Shown: positions 1 to 9,557, counted from the first letter of the stretch. The stretch is 64,000 nt of DNA from Salegentibacter maritimus (GCF_016236915.1 NZ_JAEHOK010000018.1:1-64000), one strand, 5' to 3'. Notes: a model not told the origin generated them from the sequence alone. Program-made: numbers and translations.

Positions 1-480
1 CATACCGCTGTAGACGGTACGGAGGTGATTATTGATGCCAACACTACTTCAGTAAGTGTAACCGATGGGGTATATACTTTTACAAATGGTAATGGTGATG
101 TAATTACGACTATCGATACCAATGCAAGTGCTTCCGGTTATGACAATACCAATTCAGGTTTAACCTCTACCAATGTACAGGATGCTTTGGATGAGATTCA
201 GTCTAACCTGGATAATACTACCGATGTTTTAGTTGCTAATGGCAACGGCACCTATACGCATACCGCAGTAGACGGTACGGAGGTGATTATTGATGCCAAT
301 ACTACTTCAGTAAGTGTAACCGATGGAGTTTATACTTTTACTGATGCTTCTGGGAATACTATTACAACTATCGATACCAATGCAAGTGCAGTTTCCTTCG
401 ATAATACGACCAATATATTGACAGCAACAAATGTTCAGACTGCAATTGAGGAGTTGTTGGCCACAGTAAATACCAGCGAA
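1..480 (+). repeat. Tandem 258-bp coding repeat (two copies)
   Basis: Bases 1-84 and 259-342 are almost identical (differences mainly at third codon positions), giving a period of 258 bp or 86 codons. The first copy probably continues a series that lies left of the window. The high DNA identity suggests recent duplication or gene conversion. Confidence 0.85.
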
Positions 481-1203
481 GGAGATTTAAGTCTTGATGG
501 AGGTCTGGAGTTTATAAGCGGGACAGACGGACTTTCGAAATTGTTGGCAGATGCCGGAATACAAGTAGCAGATGCTGGGATTTCTACAGCTAAACTAGCC
601 GATGGAGCGGTTACTACAAATAAAATACAAGGCGTAGGTAATGATCAAATAATGGCTACCGATGCTACAGGAAATGTAACCTGGATAGATAAATCTGGAG
701 TGGGTGAAATCCTGGAAGCTAAAAATGGATTGACGAAATCTGCCTTAGATATTAAATTAGGAGGAGCTTTAATTGAGCCTACAAGCATTACGACCGATGC
801 AACAAACACATTGGCAGTAGCAGGCTTGCAACCGGGTACTGCTAACGATCAATTGGTAGTTGCAGAAGCTGATGGTACTTTAAGGCAAGTGAAGTCTGCA
901 ATGCCAAAGTTTTTCTATATGCCAAGTGTAGTTTTTGATACTTCGACTCAAGGTACAAGCTTTACACGTAATCTACACCAGGAATATGTGAATCAATTTG
1001 GCTCGCCAATGGTTAGCAGTGCAGGTGCTTCAGCAGCAATCCCAACTTTACCGGCTAACGAGTTGGAATATCATATTACTTATTACGATACTACTGTGTT
1101 TGCAAATGTAAGTGTAGATGGCAATGGTGTACTAACTTATGATATTATAAGCTCTACAAACAGTGCAGCATCCTTTATGAACATTGTATTTGTGGTGAAA
1201 TAG
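1..1203 (+). CDS. Repeat-rich surface protein, C-terminal part (cut by window edge)
   Basis: The frame is open from base 1, so the start lies upstream and only the last 400 codons are here. Two copies of an 86-residue unit (repeat TAVDGTEVIIDANTTSVSV and following YTFT.A/GNG) begin at bases 1 and 259; each ends in a segment like LTSTNVQDALDEI, a motif seen in bacterial adhesins and phage tail fibres. The rest is Thr/Ser/Asn-rich and ends in a short beta-rich tail (VFVVK). The protein is probably exported and on the cell surface, as it precedes a type IX secretion cluster, but no recognisable sorting domain is visible. A hairpin terminator follows 16 bases after the stop. Exact family not recognised. 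Confidence 0.75.
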   Translation, partial: HTAVDGTEVIIDANTTSVSVTDGVYTFTNGNGDVITTIDTNASASGYDNTNSGLTSTNVQDALDEIQSNLDNTTDVLVANGNGTYTHTAVDGTEVIIDANTTSVSVTDGVYTFTDASGNTITTIDTNASAVSFDNTTNILTATNVQTAIEELLATVNTSEGDLSLDGGLEFISGTDGLSKLLADAGIQVADAGISTAKLADGAVTTNKIQGVGNDQIMATDATGNVTWIDKSGVGEILEAKNGLTKSALDIKLGGALIEPTSITTDATNTLAVAGLQPGTANDQLVVAEADGTLRQVKSAMPKFFYMPSVVFDTSTQGTSFTRNLHQEYVNQFGSPMVSSAGASAAIPTLPANELEYHITYYDTTVFANVSVDGNGVLTYDIISSTNSAASFMNIVFVVK

Positions 1204-1218
1204 TAGTACAAGATAGAG

Positions 1219-1252
1219 CCTACAAGGTTTTTGGAAGCCTTGTAGGTTTGTT
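1219..1252 (+). terminator. Rho-independent terminator
   Basis: Perfect 9-bp stem CCTACAAGG (1219-1227) / CCTTGTAGG (1238-1246), 10-base loop, followed by TTTGTTT. It ends the adhesin gene and shows that the next gene cannot sensibly start at the TTG at 1248. Confidence 0.8.
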
Positions 1253-1292
1253 TGAAACCAGAAATTTAAAGTCAAATTTTAAAATTAACAAT

Positions 1293-3890
1293 TTGAAAAA
1301 CATAATACATATACTAATTACTGGTATTGTTTTTTTGCTCGCCACTTCTAAGGTTTCAGCACAGTTTACCATTACAGATGACTTTAAGGGCAGTGGTTCC
1401 CCCGATGTCATCCTGGGTGATGAAGCTTATCTAACATCAGGTGTTTCTGACCCTGTAAATGCTGGTTGGTTGCGTTTAACGGAAGCTTCGGAAAGCCAAA
1501 AAGGTTATGCCTATGTCAATAAATCCTTTCCGTCAACTTTGGGTGTGTTGGTGGATTTTGAATTTACAATGTGGCGAGACCAGGATGATAATACCTATAA
1601 TGGAGCAGATGGGTTTAGTGTCTTTTTATTCGACGCCAATTACGGCCCTGGAAATTTTGCTTTAGGTGCCTATGGAAGTTCTTTGGGATATGCAAACAAT
1701 ACTGCTACCAACCCTAGAACTCCTGGTCTTACTGGAGGTTATGTGGGCATTGGTTTTGATGCTTATGGAAACTATGTAAGAAATTCTGAAGGAAAAAACG
1801 GAGGATCATCACAGCTGAGTCCCAATTCTGTAGCACTTAGAGGGCCAACTACTTCTGCGAATCCAGATGATCCTAACACTAATAAATATTTAGATGGAGT
1901 AACAATTTTAGGTAATGGCAATATTGTCGATGCTCTTAATCAGCAAGGAAATGCTCAAGATGATGTAGTTGACTATAATACTACGGTAGGCTCTCGACCA
2001 AGCTATGCCAACTTTTATCGTCGAATTCAAGTTGAAATAACTCCTACTGGAAATAGTACTTATAACATTACCGTACGCTGGGCAACAACTCAAGGAGATG
2101 TTTTTACAGAATTGATTAATTATACTACTTCAGATATTCCACCAGAGTTATTAAAATTGGGCTTCGCAGCTTCTACTGGCGGTGGGTTCAACTATCACGA
2201 AATTCGAAACCTTTTGGTTACAACCCCAGGGAATTTGAGGGTGAATAAATTGGCAGATAAGAATGTGTTGCGTTCTGTTGCCGGTTCGGGTAATGAGAAT
2301 GAAATTACCTATATAATAGAGGTAAACAATGATACCCCAGCAGCAATTTCAACTATTGATATAGAAGACCAACTTACTGATGGGGAAGGAAATCCTATTC
2401 CCAACGGGATGCTTAATATTACAGACATTAGCCATAGTGGTTTCACCAATGCTAATTTACCTACACCTACTTCTGGAGCACCTATAACTTCCGGGAATTT
2501 TAATGGAACCGTAGGTTTGCCGGCAAACAGCACCGGAACTATTACGGTAAAAGCCATTTTGAACGAAATTCCCACTGGGAACTTACTACAAAACACGGTC
2601 AATATTGGTAATAATGAAGTTACCGATCCCGATTTGGGTAATAATACTTCTACTGTAAACACCCCTGTTATAGCAGAGGGTGTGGACTTAACCATCAAAA
2701 AAGATACCGATCAGCAGTGTTTGGATGCCACCAATGGTAATGATTTTATTATAAGGGTTTCTAACTTAGGAACGGAAGATTTGAACTACAGTAGTACCAA
2801 CGATGTGGTAGTGACTGATGAAATACCGGCAGGTGCAACACTTACCAATAACAGTACCGGTTGGACGCATAGTAGTAATGGTAATATTCATACATTTACT
2901 TTAAATGGTACTGGTACTTTAGGCTCAGGAAGGTCTGCACCGCCAATTATGTTTACCATAGATGGGGTTTCTTCCGGTTATACCAATACAGCACAAGTAG
3001 AATTTAATGGTTCAGGGAGTAATATAGAGCCTCCAGAAAACCTTGGGAACAATAGTTCTTCAATAAATATAGCCTCACAGCCTAATGCTCCTAGTGTGCC
3101 GGAAGCCGGTTATATTGAAGTTTGTCAGGGGGAAACCATTCCAACAAGTAATATTGCTGATCCCGGATATACCCTTACCTGGTATCTGAACGAAGGAGGT
3201 TCACCAATAATTCCTGATACCTCCACACCGGGTTACAATACCTATTATTTAAGTCAGAGCGAAGGGGGTTGTGAAAGTGAATTAACCGAAATATTGGTCC
3301 TGGTTAAAGATGCTTCTCTTCCCGAAAGTATGGGGGGATGTGATACGGGATGGTGCGTGGAAGATGTTGAAGGGGAAAGTTTTAGTTTATCGGATGGAGA
3401 ATCGGTAACTTTTAATCAACCAGCTACTAATTATGGTTTCCAGTTTGATATTTATACTCTAGACAATTCATTTAACCTGGAGATTAACGATACCAAATTG
3501 GCTGTGAACGAACTTGAGTTTCAATCGAAAGACACAAACGGAATCAACGTTCGTTTTGCCGATGGTGATGAATTTGAAACGGACACAGAAGGAGATATAT
3601 GGCAAATGACAGGAAGTGCATCAGCCCCTCTTATACGGGTGGTTATAGGTCCTACTGGCTCGGTAGCCCTCTATGCGAGTAAAGTTTCGGGAGGGCCGTT
3701 GTTTCCTTTGGTTTTAATCAATGATAACGAATTTAATAATATACCATGGAACTCCACAGGTACAAATACGATTACTGGAACACAAAACGTAGTAGGAGCT
3801 ACTACTATGACGGGCTATGGTAGTGGGAAAAATAAGACACCCTGTTTAATAATCACCAATCCTATGTTGCCTTCAAAAGCAAGAAACTAA
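1293..3890 (+). CDS. Secreted L-type lectin / DUF11-repeat surface protein
   Basis: Residue numbers count from the TTG at 1293, chosen because the frame-open TTG at 1248 sits in the terminator tail and because 1293 gives a clean signal peptide (KNIIHILITGIVFLLATSKVSAQ). Residues about 25-315 look like a bacterial legume-type (L-type) lectin beta-sandwich (motifs GADGFSVFLFDA, GYVGIGFDAYGNY). Two DUF11-like beta domains follow (NEITYIIEVNND... and DFIIRVSNLG...), then an Ig/PKD-like segment with paired cysteines and a last domain of about 150 residues. No clear type IX sorting domain is visible at the end (SKARN). Likely a cell-surface adhesin that binds carbohydrate; substrate unknown. An unusual TTG start is inferred. 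Confidence 0.75.
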   Translation: MKNIIHILITGIVFLLATSKVSAQFTITDDFKGSGSPDVILGDEAYLTSGVSDPVNAGWLRLTEASESQKGYAYVNKSFPSTLGVLVDFEFTMWRDQDDNTYNGADGFSVFLFDANYGPGNFALGAYGSSLGYANNTATNPRTPGLTGGYVGIGFDAYGNYVRNSEGKNGGSSQLSPNSVALRGPTTSANPDDPNTNKYLDGVTILGNGNIVDALNQQGNAQDDVVDYNTTVGSRPSYANFYRRIQVEITPTGNSTYNITVRWATTQGDVFTELINYTTSDIPPELLKLGFAASTGGGFNYHEIRNLLVTTPGNLRVNKLADKNVLRSVAGSGNENEITYIIEVNNDTPAAISTIDIEDQLTDGEGNPIPNGMLNITDISHSGFTNANLPTPTSGAPITSGNFNGTVGLPANSTGTITVKAILNEIPTGNLLQNTVNIGNNEVTDPDLGNNTSTVNTPVIAEGVDLTIKKDTDQQCLDATNGNDFIIRVSNLGTEDLNYSSTNDVVVTDEIPAGATLTNNSTGWTHSSNGNIHTFTLNGTGTLGSGRSAPPIMFTIDGVSSGYTNTAQVEFNGSGSNIEPPENLGNNSSSINIASQPNAPSVPEAGYIEVCQGETIPTSNIADPGYTLTWYLNEGGSPIIPDTSTPGYNTYYLSQSEGGCESELTEILVLVKDASLPESMGGCDTGWCVEDVEGESFSLSDGESVTFNQPATNYGFQFDIYTLDNSFNLEINDTKLAVNELEFQSKDTNGINVRFADGDEFETDTEGDIWQMTGSASAPLIRVVIGPTGSVALYASKVSGGPLFPLVLINDNEFNNIPWNSTGTNTITGTQNVVGATTMTGYGSGKNKTPCLIITNPMLPSKARN

Positions 3891-4269
3891 TGAATATTCT
3901 AAAGCACATATGTATGGCTAAGGGTTTTTATGAATATCGGAAGAATATCTCTCTCTTAAGTAAGGTAAGAGATACCACATTTTTAATATCTGGAATAGCC
4001 GATTTTATATACATAGGCTATATGCTGCCCGTGGTAATAAAAAAACAACATAGATATATCTATTGCTCCTGTTCTCTATAAATTATGAATATAAATGTAG
4101 AGATCAACCCGCCTGGACTTAGAATGAAGCTAATGGGGCCGGAACTTTTGTAAGCTGAATGTTTTTTTCAAACAATGAAAAATAGAATAGCAAAAAATAA
4201 AGAATTTGAATATCTAATGTGTCTGGTATCAATGGCGGGCATATTTTTAATATTAATCTACCTTAAATT
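3891..4269. other. Gene-free stretch
   Basis: AT-rich. A 63-codon frame (3890-4081) overlaps the previous stop by one base, but its composition and lack of any known motif argue against a gene. A 35-codon frame (4175-4282) could encode a single hydrophobic helix and runs into the next gene; I do not call it. No repeat or structured RNA recognised. Confidence 0.5.
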
Positions 4270-5505
4270 ATGCGCTTATTAATACTTATAATACTGGTCT
4301 TTCCTTTGGGAGTTATTGCTCAAACAAGCAACAAAGGAACACTCTACGTAAGTGAGGGTACTGAGTTTTCAACAGTAGAGCGTTTTAACAACTTAGAATA
4401 TGCTGAGTTTTATAACGATGGCGAATCATTTATCTACAGTCATTTTAACAATGATGGTGTTGTAGATTTTTATGGTGAAACCGGTACAACCCGGTTTACC
4501 GGGAATAATCTGCAGCAAATTTCTGGAGGGGAAACAAGTTATTTTTACAATGCCATTTTTGAGAATAGCAGTGAGGCTGCTCCCTTCCAATTATCTGGCG
4601 ATATACACATAGCCGGGGAGTCCAATTTTTTTCAGGGGATTGTAGATAATGATAATTACGGTGGAAGCTTCACTTTTGGCGAAACTGCAGGCCATACCAA
4701 TACCTCTAATGCCAGTCATGTAGATGGTCATGTAATTCATTATGGAACCGAAGATTTTAAGTTTCCAATTGGGGATGGAGGCTTTTATCGGTTTGCAGGT
4801 ACAGCCGAAATGGAAAATACCAACAGTATTGTAGAAGCTAAATACTACCTGGAGAATAGCAATGCTTTATATCCACACGATTTACGTTCAGAATTCGTGG
4901 AAATAATTAATGAGAACGAGTATTGGACTATAGAAAATATTGGCGATTCAGAAGAAATATTCATCAGTCTTTCGTGGAACGATGAAACCACGCCTTCAGA
5001 GATTCTGGCCACACCCCGGGAGGAAGCAATTCATATTGTAAGATGGGATGAAATGGAGAATAGATGGGTAGATGAAGGAGGAATAGTTAATAATGCTAAT
5101 CAAACTGTTTCTACCATGGTAGATAAATTTGGCGTTTTTACCCTGGCAAGAATCAATGAAGTAAGTGTAATTCCGTGTCAAATTGCAGTTTATAATGCAG
5201 TTACTCCAAATGGGGATGGAGTTAACGATTATTTCTCTATAACCTCTGGAGCTTCTAATACATGTACAGAGAATATTACAGTAGAAGTTTATAACAGATG
5301 GGGCGTGAAGGTTTTTGAAACCGATAATTATGGGGAACAGGGAGATTTGTTTGATGGCTACTCCCGCGGAAGACTTAATGTTAATGGAAATGAACAATTG
5401 CCTTCAGGTACTTATTTCTACATACTCAAATTTGATTATTCAGTAGGGAACCAAGAAATAGACACCTTTAAAAAGGCAGGTTATTTATACCTAAATGCTA
5501 ACTAA
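4270..5505 (+). CDS. Type IX secretion substrate with type B (gliding-associated, CHU_C) C-terminal domain
   Basis: A signal peptide (MRLLILIILVFPLGVIAQ) is followed by about 280 residues of beta-rich sequence of unknown function. The last 110 residues are a typical gliding motility-associated C-terminal domain (TPNGDGVNDYF, VYNRWGVKVFE, LPSGTYFYIL, FKKAGYLYL), the sorting signal read by the type IX secretion system in the type B route. Such proteins are usually encoded next to a PorP/SprF partner, as here. Likely exported to the cell surface or medium. The N-terminal half has no motif I can name. Confidence 0.88.
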   Translation: MRLLILIILVFPLGVIAQTSNKGTLYVSEGTEFSTVERFNNLEYAEFYNDGESFIYSHFNNDGVVDFYGETGTTRFTGNNLQQISGGETSYFYNAIFENSSEAAPFQLSGDIHIAGESNFFQGIVDNDNYGGSFTFGETAGHTNTSNASHVDGHVIHYGTEDFKFPIGDGGFYRFAGTAEMENTNSIVEAKYYLENSNALYPHDLRSEFVEIINENEYWTIENIGDSEEIFISLSWNDETTPSEILATPREEAIHIVRWDEMENRWVDEGGIVNNANQTVSTMVDKFGVFTLARINEVSVIPCQIAVYNAVTPNGDGVNDYFSITSGASNTCTENITVEVYNRWGVKVFETDNYGEQGDLFDGYSRGRLNVNGNEQLPSGTYFYILKFDYSVGNQEIDTFKKAGYLYLNAN

Positions 5506-5515
5506 TTAATGGATA

Positions 5516-5536
5516 TCCCGGGAGAAGTTTCCGGGA
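5516..5536 (+). terminator. Hairpin after type B substrate gene
   Basis: TCCCGG (5516-5521) / CCGGGA (5531-5536), 9-base loop, 11 bases after the stop codon. There is no T-run, so termination is only suggested. Confidence 0.4.
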
Positions 5537-5585
5537 GATTGGCCAGGAAATTATTTGTGGTTTCGAGGTATGCTTCGAAACAATT

Positions 5586-5607
5586 AAACCTCAATTATCG
5601 AGTAAAA
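5586..5607 (-). repeat. CTCGAT palindrome family, copy E
   Basis: Read on the minus strand: TTTTACTCGATAATTGAG then GTTT, 20 of 22 bases as in the copy at 35700. It sits 8 bases upstream of the PorP/SprF start codon. See findings. Confidence 0.6.
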
Positions 5608-5615
5608 AAAATAGA

Positions 5616-6545
5616 ATGGGAATAAATATTAAAAGAATACTTTTTTTCTTACTGTGTAGTATTGTTGTTTGCCTCCAGGAGGTAAATGCCCAGCAAGATT
5701 CTCAATATAGCCAGTATATGTATAATACGGTTAGTATTAATCCGGGTTATGCAGGTAGCAGGGGTATGTTGAGTACATTTGGGATGTACCGTAACCAATG
5801 GGTAGGGCTTGAAGGAGCTCCTGAAACTCTTAACTTTTCTGTTAATTCCCCAATTGGAATTAAACGAGTAGGGGTAGGGCTAAGTTTTATTAGTGATCGT
5901 ATTGGGCCTTCTTCGGAAGATATTCTAACCGCCGATTTCTCTTATTCAATTCCCGTTTTTAATCCGGAAACAAAACTTTCTTTCGGCTTAAAAGCAGGGA
6001 TCAATATGTTTAGCCTTGATGTTAACAAATTGGATATCGAAAATCCAAACGACGTGAACCTTATAAATAGAAACCTTACTTCTCCGGTAGTAGGAATTGG
6101 TTTTTACCTACACTCAAAGAAGTGGTATTTTGGAGTTTCAACCCCAAATATGCTTGAAACCGAACATTATGATGAAATCGCTGTTTCAACAGCTACAGAG
6201 AAATTACATTTTTATGCCATTGGAGGCTATGTTTTTAACTTAAATCAGGATTTAAAATTAAAACCTGCTTTTTTGGTTAAAGCGGTTTCAGGGGCGCCTT
6301 TGGCCGTAGATGTTTCAGCCAATTTCCAACTTTATAATCGTTTTAGCCTGGGAGCTTCCTACCGCTGGGATGCTGCTATAGGTGCTCTTGCCGGATTTAA
6401 TGTTTCAGATAATATTATGATTGGTTATGCTTACGATTATGACACTACGCCTTTACAACGGTATAACTCCGGCTCTCATGAGATCTTTCTAAGATTTGAA
6501 TTAGGAACACGCGTGCGTAATAGTGTTAACCCAAGATTCTTTTAA
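5616..6545 (+). CDS. PorP/SprF family type IX secretion outer-membrane protein
   Basis: Length 309, the usual size of the family. A signal peptide ends at VNAQ, followed by the hallmark QDSQYSQYMYNTVSINPGYAGSRG region (conserved Q..YM.N....NPAYAG in the family) and alternating amphipathic strands of an outer-membrane barrel, ending in a short F-rich tail (PRFF). Family members are outer-membrane components that pair with specific type B substrates; SprF of Flavobacterium is needed for secretion of the SprB adhesin. The preceding gene, whose product has a type B sorting domain, is the likely client. The next gene follows after 19 bases, so the two are probably one operon. Confidence 0.92.
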   Translation: MGINIKRILFFLLCSIVVCLQEVNAQQDSQYSQYMYNTVSINPGYAGSRGMLSTFGMYRNQWVGLEGAPETLNFSVNSPIGIKRVGVGLSFISDRIGPSSEDILTADFSYSIPVFNPETKLSFGLKAGINMFSLDVNKLDIENPNDVNLINRNLTSPVVGIGFYLHSKKWYFGVSTPNMLETEHYDEIAVSTATEKLHFYAIGGYVFNLNQDLKLKPAFLVKAVSGAPLAVDVSANFQLYNRFSLGASYRWDAAIGALAGFNVSDNIMIGYAYDYDTTPLQRYNSGSHEIFLRFELGTRVRNSVNPRFF

Positions 6546-6564
6546 TTAGTTAATAGCCCACTTT

Positions 6565-8496
6565 ATGATTAAGAATTTTCAATACCTGTATATATTTTTC
6601 TTTTTGTGTTCAACTTCCACGGTAATGGCCCAGGAGGCGAAACTGGATAAGGCTAATGAAGCTTTTAATGAATATGAATATATTAATGCCCGCGACATTT
6701 ATTTGGAGGTTGCTGAAAAGGGGTTTGAGTCTGAAGAACTTTTTCAAAGACTGGGGGACTCTTATTATTTCAATGCAGCTTACGATGATGCCGTTAGCTG
6801 GTATGAAAGGTTGTTTGATTTTGAAGAAGATCAGGAAACATCCTATCTAAGGCGGTATGCCCAGGCTTTAAAAGCAACCGGGAATGATGAGAAAGCGAAG
6901 CATTATTATAATTTGTTTAAAAGTAAAAATGGCGGGGCACAGTCTTCTAGCGTCGAACTTAGTGCTGAAGATTATTTAGAATTAATAGATAAGAATTCTG
7001 ATAGGTATCGTATCAAAAAATTAAAAAAAATTAATTCTGGTGGAATTGAGTTTGGGCATTTCTATCAGGATGGAGATTTAATCTATGCCTCTACCAGGGA
7101 TACCGGGGTTTTTGTAAAGAGAAAAAGTGCCTGGGACGGACTTAGCTTTCTTAATCTTTACTCGGTAGCGATTAAAAAAGATTCGGTATTAAATAAGCCA
7201 AAAAAATTAAAAAGAGGTATTTCCGGGAAATTCCATGAATCTTCTGCAGTGATAAGTAAAGATGGCGAAACCATGTACTTCACAAAAAACAATGCAGATG
7301 CCAAAAATAAATCAGAGAGTAAATATTTAAAGATTTATAGAACAAGAAAAAAGGATGGCAAATGGCAGGAGCCCGAAGATTTGGCTATAAATAGTGATGC
7401 CTTTTCTACGGCGCATCCGGCACTGGATAGTGAGGAAAAATACCTTTATTTCTCATCTAATCGTCCCGGAGGTTTTGGCAATTCAGATTTATATAGGGTT
7501 GCAATCCTAAAAACAGGTGAGTTGGGAGAGCCCGAGAATTTAGGTGCAAAAATTAATACAGAAGGTAAAGAGACTTTTCCTTTTGTGTCTAAAAACAACG
7601 AGTTATATTTTTCATCTGACGGGCATTTCGGATTAGGGGGATTGGACGTTTTTTATATTAAGATAGAAAACCCTGGCTTTGGAGATTTATTGAATGTTGG
7701 GGAACCAATTAATTCTTATGCCGATGACTTTTCGTTTGGTGTTGATACCCAAACCAAAAACGGTTTTTTTAGTTCCAATCGTACAAATAATGGAGATTTT
7801 GCTTATGCTGATATCTATTTTCTTAAGGAAAACTCAGAAATAGTAAATTTTTATAAAGCTACTATTACAGGGCAGGTAAAGGAAGAAGGAACAATGAAGC
7901 CTATTCCCCATGCTACCATCACCCTATATAAAGATGATGATAGTGTCTATAAATTGGTAAAAACCGATAGTGAAGGGAATTATAGTGTGGTAACTAATTA
8001 TTTTAATTCTTATAGGCTTCGTGCCCAAAAGGAAAACTTTGATGCCAGGGAGTATACAAGTGAAGCAAAAAGAGAATCCCAAAAAATCGATTTTCAGTTG
8101 AAGCGTAACAGCCTGGCATTAGTTCCGGGAACCGATATTAGCAAGGTGCTAAATATTAAGCATATTTTATTCGATTTTGATAAATGGAATATAAGAAAAG
8201 ATGCCCGGGTAGAACTTGAGAAGCTTCTTGCCGTTATGCAAAAGTATCCAAAGTTAAAAATTGAGATTAGATCGCATACTGATAGTAGGGGGTCTGATGC
8301 TTATAATAAAAAGCTGTCTGAGAGAAGGGCGAAGTCTACCATGGAATATCTTATTGAAAACAATATTGATGCAAATAGGTTAAAGGCAAAAGGATATGGA
8401 GAAGAGAGGCTTTTAAATGAATGTAAAAACGGAGTGAACTGTAGTAAAGAAAAACATCAGGAAAACCGCCGATCGGAATTTATTATACTCGAATAG
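6565..8496 (+). CDS. TPR-PD40-carboxypeptidase regulatory-OmpA protein of type IX secretion locus
   Basis: Domain order: signal peptide (ends VMAQ), TPR-like helices at about 20-115, WD40-like/PD40 beta-propeller repeats at about 160-420 (YLYFSSNRPGGFGNSDLY, ELYFSSDGHFGLGGLDVFY), a carboxypeptidase regulatory-like fold at about 430-510, and a C-terminal OmpA domain at about 525-643 (ILFDFDKWNIR, IEIRSHTDSRGSDAYNKKLS, RSEFIILE). This is the architecture of the PorE-type proteins that join the secretion machinery to peptidoglycan and of their many paralogues found next to PorP/SprF genes. Likely periplasmic, anchored to the cell wall by the OmpA domain. Cotranscribed with the PorP/SprF gene. 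Confidence 0.9.
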   Translation: MIKNFQYLYIFFFLCSTSTVMAQEAKLDKANEAFNEYEYINARDIYLEVAEKGFESEELFQRLGDSYYFNAAYDDAVSWYERLFDFEEDQETSYLRRYAQALKATGNDEKAKHYYNLFKSKNGGAQSSSVELSAEDYLELIDKNSDRYRIKKLKKINSGGIEFGHFYQDGDLIYASTRDTGVFVKRKSAWDGLSFLNLYSVAIKKDSVLNKPKKLKRGISGKFHESSAVISKDGETMYFTKNNADAKNKSESKYLKIYRTRKKDGKWQEPEDLAINSDAFSTAHPALDSEEKYLYFSSNRPGGFGNSDLYRVAILKTGELGEPENLGAKINTEGKETFPFVSKNNELYFSSDGHFGLGGLDVFYIKIENPGFGDLLNVGEPINSYADDFSFGVDTQTKNGFFSSNRTNNGDFAYADIYFLKENSEIVNFYKATITGQVKEEGTMKPIPHATITLYKDDDSVYKLVKTDSEGNYSVVTNYFNSYRLRAQKENFDAREYTSEAKRESQKIDFQLKRNSLALVPGTDISKVLNIKHILFDFDKWNIRKDARVELEKLLAVMQKYPKLKIEIRSHTDSRGSDAYNKKLSERRAKSTMEYLIENNIDANRLKAKGYGEERLLNECKNGVNCSKEKHQENRRSEFIILE

Positions 8497-8632
8497 GAAA
8501 TGAGCCTTCCGGGTGTATAAATTAAGAAGCTTGGAAGGCTATTTAATAAGCTATTTATTGTCTGTATAAACTCTGACGAAATTCTATATTTATTTAAACC
8601 ACAAATACTACTAAATCTTCATAAATAAGCTA

Positions 8633-8640
8633 TAGCTTTG
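8633..8640 (+). promoter_or_regulatory. Bacteroidota -7 promoter element for thiamine transporter
   Basis: TAGCTTTG fits TAnnTTTG. A start site about 6 bases downstream would begin the transcript just before the first conserved base of the TPP riboswitch at 8648. No clear TTG lies at the -33 position. Confidence 0.5.
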
Positions 8641-8647
8641 TGCCTGA

Positions 8648-8820
8648 AATGGGGTGCTTGCTTTAAGGCAGGCTGAGATGATACCCAGGGAGTTTTACTC
8701 GACATTTGAGATTAATTTTTTTCTCGAATCAAGATTCATTTTCTAAAATGTTTCTTTGGGCTTTGTCCCAGATGTATTATACTCTGAACCTGATCTGGAT
8801 AATGCCAGCGAAGGGATTTT
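8648..8820 (+). ncRNA. TPP (thiamine) riboswitch
   Basis: The conserved segments are present: GGGGTGC (8651), GCTGAGATGATACCC (8672-8686), and GAACCTGATCTGGATAATG-CCAGCGAAGGGA (8787-8817). About 100 bases lie between ACCC and GAACCTGATC, far more than in a minimal TPP aptamer, so the P3 arm is long; this insert contains hairpins (GGG-CTTTGT-CCC near 8758-8770) and a copy of the CTCGAT palindrome (8693-8714). It lies directly upstream of a PnuC-family gene, so thiamine pyrophosphate should shut down transporter expression. Confidence 0.95.
8693..8714 (+). repeat. CTCGAT palindrome family, copy D (inside the TPP riboswitch)
   Basis: TTTTACTCGACATTTGAG followed by ATTA matches 18 of 22 bases of the copy at 35700. 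It forms part of the extended P3 region. Confidence 0.5.
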
Positions 8821-8891
8821 TCAATGCTGATATTGTATTTCTGCAATTTTAGTTATCTCACCACCTCATTTCATTGTAAAATTAAATTACC

Positions 8892-9491
8892 ATGATAGAG
8901 GATTTCTTTACAAAAATTGTTTGGTTGCAAGCTTTGGGGACTACTTTTGGAGTGGTGCAGGTACTGTTGGCAAGAAAAAACAATATCCATAATTATTTAT
9001 TCGGAATTGCCTCTATCCTAATAGGCCTCTATGTTCTTTACCAGTCAAAATTATATGCCGATATTCTTTTAAGCCTTTATTATTTGGTGATGAGTATCTA
9101 TGGCTGGTTTTTTTGGAAATTTGGCCGCCAAAAGGAGGAAACCCCAATTTCTTACGCCAGTAAATTAGAATATGTAAAAGCCATAGGAATTGTTATAGGC
9201 TGTTTTAGCTTAATGAGTTATTGGCTGCGTTTTTATACCAATTCTGATGTTCCTTTTTGGGACGCCTGGGTGAGTGCATTTGCCTGGGCAGGCATGTGGC
9301 TCATGGCCAAAAGAAAAATGGAGAACTGGATTTTCCTGAATATTAGCAATATTATTTCTATCCCATTGCTTATTTATAAAGATTTATATGTGTATGCAGC
9401 ATTAACAGTTTTCTTGTTTATTGTAGGAACTTCGGGCTATTTTAAATGGCGAAAAATTGTTAAAACCAAGCAGGCGCAATTAGCAGCATAA
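8892..9491 (+). CDS. pnuT: PnuC-family thiamine transporter (PnuT-like)
   Basis: 199 residues with about seven hydrophobic segments, the size and layout of PnuC-family facilitators of the inner membrane. Typical features include the N-terminal WLQALGTTFGVVQVLLARK and WFFWKFG motifs and the membrane segment with MENWIFLNISNIIS. PnuC members move nicotinamide riboside, thiamine (PnuT) or riboflavin (PnuX) down a gradient. The TPP riboswitch directly upstream is the decisive clue for thiamine. No thiamine salvage kinase follows; the next gene is unrelated. The symbol is an inference from regulation. Confidence 0.88.
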   Translation: MIEDFFTKIVWLQALGTTFGVVQVLLARKNNIHNYLFGIASILIGLYVLYQSKLYADILLSLYYLVMSIYGWFFWKFGRQKEETPISYASKLEYVKAIGIVIGCFSLMSYWLRFYTNSDVPFWDAWVSAFAWAGMWLMAKRKMENWIFLNISNIISIPLLIYKDLYVYAALTVFLFIVGTSGYFKWRKIVKTKQAQLAA

Positions 9492-9557
9492 TAAACAACC
9501 CTATAATTTGCAATCCATTTTAAAGAATATGAATTTAATTTTCTAAATTTTTGTTTC

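Noticed and set aside
3890-4081. 63-codon frame after the lectin gene
   Set aside because: It starts inside the previous stop, has no signal or family feature and looks like random AT-rich translation.
4175-4282. 35-codon frame with one hydrophobic helix
   Set aside because: Overlaps the real start of the type B substrate gene and its signal peptide; no sign of a ribosome site of its own.
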